DNA of 64,000 bases from Astrocystis sublimbata (taxonomy: Eukaryota; Ascomycota; Sordariomycetes; Xylariales; Xylariaceae): contig JAJNNY010000042.1 in NCBI GenBank assembly GCA_022453515.1, positions 124,001 to 188,000 on the forward strand. The letters are read 5' to 3'. Shown here one piece after another: positions 56,899-64,000 of the stretch (its first letter is position 1; each line of letters begins with the position of its first letter). The notes under the pieces were generated by a model, which saw nothing but the letters and a program-made list of their open reading frames with translations, had not been told where the DNA came from and did not search any database. The position numbers were made by a program, and so were the translations under genes.

Positions 56899-57841
56899 TA
56901 CCACTAGGAAACAAGACTGTTTCGTTGCAAGGGGACTTGTTAAATTGGAATATAAGCCTGCCAGGTGGAAAGTAGAGCGGCGGAAGGCAGGGAAAGCATA
57001 CCTTGAGGGATGGTCGGTGCGAGAAGTATAGTTGCGTGGCTGGCAGCGAGAGTGAACCTTAAACCGGTCACATTTGGCAGGTAGCATGTGCTGTGCAGAA
57101 ATGAGGTCGTCATGTCAGTGTACGGGGCAGGACAGAATACGAGGGAAGGCGGAGGAGCAGTCTTGGGCAAGGCAGACTGCAAAAGGAGGAACGATGAGCA
57201 CGGCGTCGAGGAGAGGATGGGTGGGAGAGTAAATTGCATTTTGTGATGGCGAGAAGGATCTATTGTAAGACGTTGAGGTACTCTGACCTGGGCACATGGT
57301 ACGACCCAGGATAGCGAGTGCAGATTATGCACAGCAAGCCTGAGATAGGGGATGTGCCACAACCACGAGAGTACGCAAGAGCTACATTATTGGTGATCAA
57401 TAGGTACGGGATCCTGCATAAACTAGCTTCACCTTGATGTATTAATTTTGTCCCTATGAAGTACAGTTGGCCGACTGGTCCCAAAGCAACTGTTGTCCAG
57501 TAGAAGCACACTGACGCAACGGATACCAGGAGTCAACCCAACCTGTATGTGATTATCACACAGTCAGTGCGGCCTGTTTCCAGTCGCCTACTTTAGGATT
57601 ACTGCATACCTTAATATACTATGATAGGTAACACGGGCAAGACTGCACTGCACTTAGTCGTACGTGCACACATCCACAGGAAGGGACTACTGCTACATAG
57701 CCTAGCACAAGAACCTGCTTCTTGATGCAACAATTTAGAAAAAAATTAGCACCAACATCAGGTCACACACTGTGTTTTATAGGTGCAGGAGCTGTAGTGG
57801 TTTTGTGCCCATTTTGCCGTGAAGGGGCCAAGTGTAGGTAC
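56899..57841. other. Intergenic
   Basis: Upstream of the tRNA and 3' of TAN1. Short frames only. Confidence 0.5.
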
Positions 57842-59179
57842 CTAAGATTGAGCTACTGGCAAGGGCTCGCCCTCTTGCTCGCTTCCAGCCTTCTTCTCGG
57901 GCTCCTCTGAATCTCCCCCAGCCTGCTTTTCAGATCTCTCACAGGCTGCCGATTTCCGGGCTGCTGCATACAACTCGTGAATGTTATATCTCTTCATAGC
58001 CTCCCAATCTCGCTCAACGACGCTCATCCCGAGGAATGTCTGAAAACACAGGTCAGTGGGTGCTTTGTGGGTGGAGGGAGCCCTCCGTTGCGGGGTTGGA
58101 ACGTGCCTGAAAAATCTCAATAATGATGACCTTGTCGGGGTTGCCGAGGTCGACCTTATGCCTGTTCGAGATCATACTGGCGACCTTATCGATGATCTCG
58201 CCACGCTTGAGTGTCGAATGCGATCGAATAGTCGGACGAATGGCATACTTTTTTCACGTGGTGTCAGTTACGTGTCGCAAAGCCCCGCTATAGCAACCTC
58301 TTAACATCACGTAGATTCTGGCGTCTTACCGAACAAGAGCTGCCATCACTGCCCTCTTCTCCTTCACCCTCGCCGTCCGCGAGCTGGAAGTGCTCCCCCA
58401 TAACCTTCCTTGCGACATCCTCCAGGCCCTTGTCCGTAGCCTTCCCTGTAAGTGTGATGGGCGTGAGCTTGTTAATGAAACGCGACCGCCACATGCTCTT
58501 CTCCTTCGCCTTCGTTGCATCCTTGCAGATCTCGCGCGTCAGCACCATCGGGTCGACAGGCGCGCGTGTGCGCACGAAGAGGACGCAGTCGACGTTCATT
58601 CGCAGCAGATCGAAGGGGCCTTGCTTAGGCTTTTTCGCCGCGGATGTCTGCAGGTCGGCGAGCTCTTTCTCGATCATTGCTTCGATCTCTTCTGGCTCTT
58701 CCTGGTCCTGGCCATTGCTGCCGTGGGCGGCGGGTTCGGGGTCGATGCCGAATAATTTTTGGCCATACTATCATTTGATAAGCTTCCTGTGAGCGTGCAC
58801 GCTATCCATAACAGCATGGCAGTGATGCGACTGGGCGGATAGGTGAGAGGGCCTTACATCCTCGCAAAGAGACATTATCTCGTCGGCCGCCCTCATCTCC
58901 TTCTGCCTCTGACAAGTGACCCAGAAGCCCGCATCGCCGACCTCGAGATTCCGACCCTTCATCGCAGCCAACTTATCCTTGTGATTTGAAGTCATCCATT
59001 TCCCCTGATTGCCTCCCTATATGGATGGTGGGTGTCAGTCAATTGCGTAGATTCAATAGTGAGATTTGCGACGAGGGCTTGGTGAGCTACGCATGAATGA
59101 CCAACCATACCTTGCTTTTCTTCAAATTAGAACCCTGAGCTCCTGATGAGTCGTGCTTTCTTTTTCCGTTGGTCTCCAT
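57842..59179 (-). CDS. TAN1: tRNA acetylation cofactor Tan1 (THUMP domain)
   Basis: Five exons on the minus strand, 59179..59111, 59016..58858, 58767..58330, 58247..58107 and 58039..57842, give 334 residues. Tan1 (THUMPD1) binds tRNA-Ser/Leu and guides the acetyltransferase Kre33/NAT10 to make N4-acetylcytidine at position 12. The N terminus is basic (GKRKHDSSG, LKKSK). Then comes GDAGFWVTCQRQKEMRAADE. The THUMP region runs from about DCVLFVRTRAPVDPMVL through RFINKLTPITLTG to YAIRPTIRSHSTLKRGEIID and ends TFLGMSVVERDWEAMKRYNI. The C-terminal tail is acidic. The last intron has a GC donor (GCACGT) and a good CAG acceptor; only this junction keeps EIFQ joined to TFLGMSVV. The first donors are weak (GTATGG, GTAAGG), but the frame is preserved throughout. 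Confidence 0.92.
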
Positions 59180-59818
59180 TTTCGCAATTGATTGAGATTG
59201 AGATGCACAGACGCAGTGTAAATGGTGAATTGATGTGAGATGAATCATGAATGGTTTACGTTGGCGCATATGGCTGGGTGAGTCCACGGCAAGTTTAATG
59301 TTCAAGGGCGCAAATCAGCCCTGGGCCCAGTTGGCCCGTGCACAAAGTCTTACACCTTCAAATCTCACCTCGTCATGATCAACTAGTAGCGCAACAGTCT
59401 GCAGGAGGGTGAACACAAAAGATTCAGCGAACTACACCAAATTTTTTCACTTTAAACCGTAAAGAAAATCATTCTTACCAATTGAATATGCGTAACGATA
59501 TGTTTGATTTCGTTTCATTGTTGAGCGATTACTTGCGACCTGACTTACTTGTTTGTCAGTCGATCTACGTGTTCATGAGCCTTAAGGATGTAACAGTAGT
59601 AAACTGGCAAGCAACACACATTGAACCTGCAGAATGTAAAATAAGCATTATTGACAATGTCTATTTCTATATATAAATATCATTACCTCCCTGATCGGGT
59701 ATCGACAGCCAATATTCAAACAGCCTCAACGCCGCCAGTGTGTATGCGTATGTGTATGTGTATAATTCTATTCCATAGCCGTGTCTTTATGCGCCACCCG
59801 GAGCCCATTAATATGTCA
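59180..59818. other. Intergenic between TAN1 and the PDAT gene
   Basis: TAN1 promoter and the 3' flank of the PDAT gene (same strand). No gene recognised. Confidence 0.5.
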
Positions 59819-61769
59819 TTAATAAGAGTCTGCTACCTCATCATCGTCGATCTTCACATTATCTGCGTACTGGCGAATATTGCTGACGATCGACTCTTGG
59901 ATCTCGTCGCCTTTGCCAGCCGCTATTTTGAGTATCAGCTCATTAAGTGTCTGCCGCCCTAGAATATCGACGTGGTCCGCCGTGTTGGGCCCGCCGCGGG
60001 GGTTGAACCGCTCTGGCTGATGCGGCATCTCAACGACTGTGATCTTCGCCCCCGCCGGGTTGTATCGCTTCATGTGCCAGCCCTTCGAGCACATGTAGCC
60101 TGTGCTCAAGAGGTTGACAGTGCCATCGCCCTCGCCCATGACGACTCCGTGGTCAATGTCATCAACGATCAAACCTGTATCAATGGTGATGTTGAGCTTC
60201 GAGAGATGAGGAAAGTCGGGCGGTCGGTAATAATATCCTCTCTCGGTGGGTTTGCCTACTCCGTAGAAGCAGAACACTTTCAAATTGGGCGCCAGGGGAA
60301 GCCTGGTCTCCAGCGGATTTACCCACTTGCGTGGCTGTAGTTCGTTGACTTCCACCTCTGCCCTCGTGTGAGCTACACCCTGAGAGTAACTGCGAATGAT
60401 TTGGTCCCGGTACCAGTCCTCGCTGGTGTCCAGGAGATACTCCAGAGCCTTGGAGACGGTGAAGTTCTGCTTGGGAACCGTCCAATTGCCCCCATCTCGG
60501 AAATTGAGGAACGAGCCGAACGACTCTTTTTGACCGGGTTGGTCGTCTGGTGCCCAGGTCAAGTTGCCCCAGACTGCCTCGCCACCTATCGGCAGCATAG
60601 ATGACATGCCTGGCATGGCGCGGAAGATCTCTGCTCGCTCCTCTTTGTTCAGGAACCTCTCGAGGCCGTACACGGCAAAAGAGTTGAGCTGGGCAGTGTC
60701 TCGCATCTCGCCCGATAGGACTGCCGTCATGTCCTTCACAGCACCAAGCATACAGCCGCTGATGTTGATCCATGCCTCGATGTGCTTGTCGACCCAATCA
60801 TCGCCGCCCTTCCCGCCGAATTCCGAGGCGACCCAGTGGAAGAAGTAAAATGTCACCTGGGAGCCCATGCTGTGTGATGCAAGGACAACCTTCTTGCCCG
60901 ATATCTGTTGCGCCAATTCGATGTGATTCTTTAATCTCGTGAAGTATTGGTCGCGGAACTCGAGGTTTTCGTATGACAGACGCCAATCGTAAGCAGCGGT
61001 GAAAGCGTTGGTCGGGTCGTAGCCCAGGGACGCCAAGTTCTCGAATATCTTGCTCCAGATCCAGTAACCCGTAATAAAGAAGTCTGTCGCGTCAAAGCCT
61101 TGCGCAGCTCGCAGTTTCAGACCCGGAGGATCCAAGCCCGTCTTCTTGTCGAGCATGATATGCTGTTTCCACACCTCCTTATCAGATAGCAGAGCCCTCA
61201 TCATGGTCCAGCTACCCCATAAGCGCTTGCGAAAATATGGTCGGGAGGTATTGCCGGTGCCCCAGGACTCGAGACCGGTGGAGATGACGCCGGGCACCAT
61301 GATAACGGGGTGATGCACGCCGAGGCCCTCGGCGCGGGCCTTGACGCCGACGGAGAAGGCATCGGAGCTCTCCATGAATTCATTGTTTCCCTGCATGCAG
61401 CCATCAACACGTCAGTTCAGGCATCGGCGCCAATCGCAAGCTGGGGAAACGCACAATCAATTCCTTCAGGTCGGCGACGAAGCTCGAGGGCATCATGTCG
61501 AAGAGGCTATCCATGCTGAGCTCGCCGAGCTCGGGGAGTTCGATGAGGTCATTTCTCTGGGCCAGAAAACCGGCAGCGATCAGGCCGAACAGACTGCCGA
61601 GAAGGAAGATTAAAGTACTCCTCCTCTTGCGGGCGGGCGATTGATCGCGTTGGTGGATGATCTTGACTTTGTCGCCGGCCTTTACGGGGCTCTGGTCGCG
61701 CGCGGCTTGTGACTTGGAGTCGAGGGGCGGCTCGGCGCCGACTGCGCGGCGACGAAGTTCGGAGGCCAT
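59819..61769 (-). CDS. LRO1: Phospholipid:diacylglycerol acyltransferase (PDAT, Lro1)
   Basis: Exons 61769..61455 and 61390..59819 on the minus strand encode 628 residues. The enzyme moves an acyl chain from a phospholipid to diacylglycerol, making triacylglycerol in the ER/nuclear envelope. It belongs to the LCAT family of alpha/beta hydrolases. A short basic cytosolic N terminus ends KRRS. One membrane anchor follows at about 50-68 (TLIFLLGSLFGLIAAGFLAQ), so the catalytic domain is lumenal. PGVISTGLESWG is the conserved lid region. Catalytic Ser is in SHSMGSQ (about 279), Asp in GEGDGTVNL (about 527) and His in TADHVDILG (about 578). WRLSYENLEFRDQYF is also typical. The intron has a GTGCGT donor and CAG acceptor and joins LKELI to GNNEF. 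Length is normal. Confidence 0.95.
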
Positions 61770-62868
61770 ATCAATGCGAACTCGACATGACAGGAAGAAA
61801 AAGGGAAGGGCTTCGAGATGGCGTCGTCAGAAGCGGGATCGCAACGGGAGTGGCGGCTTGGCTAAGCACCCAAGTTAGTAACTTAGGGGACCGAGTGGTA
61901 GATAACAGTGGCGCGATTGGACACGAGCGCGATACTATCGGGATAGGTCTACAAAGGTGGTACTTACCGGACTAGCTGCGATATTGAATTAAAGAATTTA
62001 CCCACTGACATCATTCTGATATTTTATATCCATGTGCTAGGTAGTTTACTACTGATTCCTATTGTGTACAAACAACAGTGTGCACGGAAAGGGCAAGCGT
62101 CGCGTCAGACGTCTTGATAAGGGTGAAAACATTATATCTATGTACTACCTAGGTAGCTATGGGTACTAAATAAAATGGGAATTTCACTTGAAGCCCGCCG
62201 CTTCCAGGCTAAGTCTAGCCTAAGAAAGGTATATCCTACGTAAGTACTTAATGTACCTTTCAAAACGGGCCAATTTAATACACCTCAATACCCGCACACT
62301 AAACTGAGTCAAACGGTAGTTTACCGTTTCATTTCGAAACGGTTTGGATGCTGACTCCAAGGCTGTCTGAATAATGACTTTTAGGGCAACTTTTCGGAAT
62401 TCGCTCTAGAACGGGAAAACAGTTGAACCCAAGCGCAATTGCGTAGAACATTAAAGATAGAAAGCAGAATACAGACATGATAGCAAAGACAAATATAGGC
62501 AACCTAGTGTTACCAAGTACCAGTATGCCTAGCATGGCCTGGAAACACTGATAACGCTGTGCCTCAGCCCATGAAATAATGTGTTTATGAATAGTTTCGT
62601 ACTATTACACACATGTGAATGTAGCCGGAGATGGAATTAACTTTCCCTGTAATACGCTTATCTCTTGAAGTCTCAATGCTGATCAATGTGTTTGTCCTCC
62701 TAGTTCGATCGATGCCTTGATCTTTGACCAGTATCTGAAGGTAAATCGAGGCCATCTACTTAACTCGTGTACAGCATAGCATGAACTGGATATACTAGGT
62801 CCCAAGGCCGACCCAACTGGTCGCTTTCGTATTTGCCCTTTGCACCCGAATTTGTTGTCAACTTCATC
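61770..62868. other. Intergenic between divergent genes
   Basis: Promoters of PDAT and of the NLR-like gene. It contains CTACCTAGGTAG-type motifs (near 62140). No gene recognised. Confidence 0.5.
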
Positions 62869-63989
62869 ATGAGCATAACTCTGGCGCCGCCCGTAGATGG
62901 ACTCAGACTTGCTGTGAATGATTTCCTCGACGCACTCACGGATGACCAGCGACTCAAGCTAGAAACTGACGCTGTTCCCAATGCCGATTCGATTCACGTC
63001 TTTGCTGCAGAACTTGATTCTGTGAACAGAAGAAATGGTCAGAATGTTGGCAGCCGGCTTTACACGATCCTGGGATGTGTTCGGGACTATTGCAGTATTG
63101 TTGACACTTTCGTGTCGTCGCATCCAGAAACTGCGGCACTTGTCTGGGGTAGTATTCGGTTAACAATGCAAGCAAGTACTGTTCCCTCTAATTTTTCTAA
63201 TTATTCTCTAAATGAATGCAGATCGCTGTTAATTATACCTCATATTATGAGGCGATAACTGAATGGCTGATGGAACTCGGCCATCATTGCCCACTATTTA
63301 CCGAATATGGAACATTATATCGTAGCTCAAAACAGCTGCAGGATTCGTTGTCGAGTTTTCAAGCTTCGATTATTCGGTGCTGCAAGCATATTGTTGAAGT
63401 AATCCAGCGTCCATCATCATGTATGATAAATCCCTTCCCATCTACAGGCATCTCTAACTAGGCCAAAGGGTCCACAAAGGTCCAACAAGCCTTTTGGGCA
63501 TCGTTCAACCGAGAATTCCAACCAGATAAGGATGAAATCCGTAGATCTAGCGACAAGGTGAAGCACGCCATTTGCATTGCCAAGGCACACATTGATGCAC
63601 AAGAAAGGAAACTGCACGATGAAGAACGTAAGCTCCAAGATCAGGAACGAGCAGAGGCCGCGAAGGGAAGAACGTTGCTCAGGACATTCTCTTCGCGCGC
63701 ACATAGCGATAATGAATACATCCGAGTTCTCCTATTACAAAGGGAAGAACGAGATCAGCGTAAACATCCCCTCTGAGATGATGACCCTCGACCTTGACAA
63801 TAACCTATGCAATAGAGGAACGAAAGCAGAAGCTCCTAGAGGCGATTTGCACTTATAATCCCGAAAGAATACTCAAACAAAACCAACGGAAACGTTTCTG
63901 TAGCACTACAGAATGGATCTTCCAGACGCCAGAGTTCCGCAAGTGGAACGATATCAAGGGCTCTTCTCTTCTATGGTGCTCAGGCAAAA
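62869..63989 (+). CDS. NACHT-type NLR-like (STAND) protein, 5' part only
   Basis: Four exons are visible, 62869..63171, 63222..63420, 63469..63759 and 63816..63989; the gene runs off the right edge. The N-terminal ~200 residues (YCSIVDTFVSSHPETAALVW, then YTSYYEAITEWLMELG) match the helical N-terminal domain often found in fungal NACHT proteins (DUF7708-like). A charged coiled coil follows (AQERKLHDEERKLQDQERAE), then WIFQTPEFRKWND and SLLWCSGK, the beginning of the P-loop. The window ends in an intron (GTAAGT) that interrupts the P-loop after SGK, so the GxGKT half is missing. The first intron has a GC donor (GCAAGT). The third exon's acceptor (AAAG at 63467-63468) is the least certain. Such proteins act in fungal self/non-self recognition and regulated cell death. 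The C-terminal repeats cannot be known from here. Confidence 0.78.
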
Positions 63990-64000
63990 GTAAGTCAACC

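Noticed and set aside
56449..57087. 212-codon minus-strand frame as a gene
   Set aside because: It reads straight through tRNA-Arg and low-complexity purine runs; no domain.

Overview
The window is nuclear DNA of a filamentous ascomycete (Pezizomycotina, most likely a Sordariomycete). The reasons are short GT-AG introns with CTAAC-type branch sites, intron-containing orthologues of ATG9, COG6, VAC14, UTP22, TAN1, MRS3/4 and LRO1, a type of NACHT/STAND protein confined to filamentous fungi, and scattered AT-rich, RIP-like transposon remnants. I recognise no secondary-metabolite cluster, virus or bacterial island. Gene order looks like an ordinary euchromatic arm with a few decayed patches.

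Layout. 0-5.3 kb: the 3' end of a metacaspase, a short-chain dehydrogenase and, converging on it, a mitochondrial succinyl-CoA:3-ketoacid CoA-transferase. 5.3-10.2 kb: mostly non-coding, with a nested inverted-repeat element. 10.2-13.5 kb: UTP22 (ribosome biogenesis). 14-17 kb: two decayed amide-hydrolase genes, a degenerate M20 amidohydrolase and an amidase pseudogene. 17.8-19.6 kb: a cytochrome b5-fused sphingolipid desaturase. 20.9-21.3 kb: a small SMP-like protein. 21.3-24.5 kb: non-coding, with one MITE-like element. 24.5-29.2 kb: VAC14, convergent with a HAUS1-like coiled-coil gene. 30.8-32.5 kb: an ER DnaJ/TPR co-chaperone. 32.5-37.2 kb: no recognisable gene, but a striking interspersed repeat array. 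37.2-38.7 kb: mitoferrin (MRS3/4). 40.9-47.0 kb: ATG9 and COG6, divergent. 47.8-49.3 kb: an APH-like phosphotransferase homologue. 49.3-56.8 kb: a gene desert with a degraded copia-type LTR. 56.8 kb: tRNA-Arg(CCT) with an intron. 57.8-61.8 kb: TAN1 and LRO1-type PDAT. 62.9 kb to the end: the start of a NACHT-type NLR-like gene.

The identified genes are mostly housekeeping. Several concern membranes and organelles: ATG9, COG6, VAC14, PDAT, sphingolipid desaturase, ER co-chaperone, and mitochondrial iron and ketoacid metabolism. They are not an operon or cluster, and I infer no joint pathway.

The most unusual signal is the 33.2-36.1 kb array. About 16 diverged copies of a unit that starts CACTGCATTTTTAGCCCCAA are spread at irregular intervals, and many of the spacings are multiples of three. 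At least part of a larger block has been duplicated with its own conserved tail. I recognise no described family for it.
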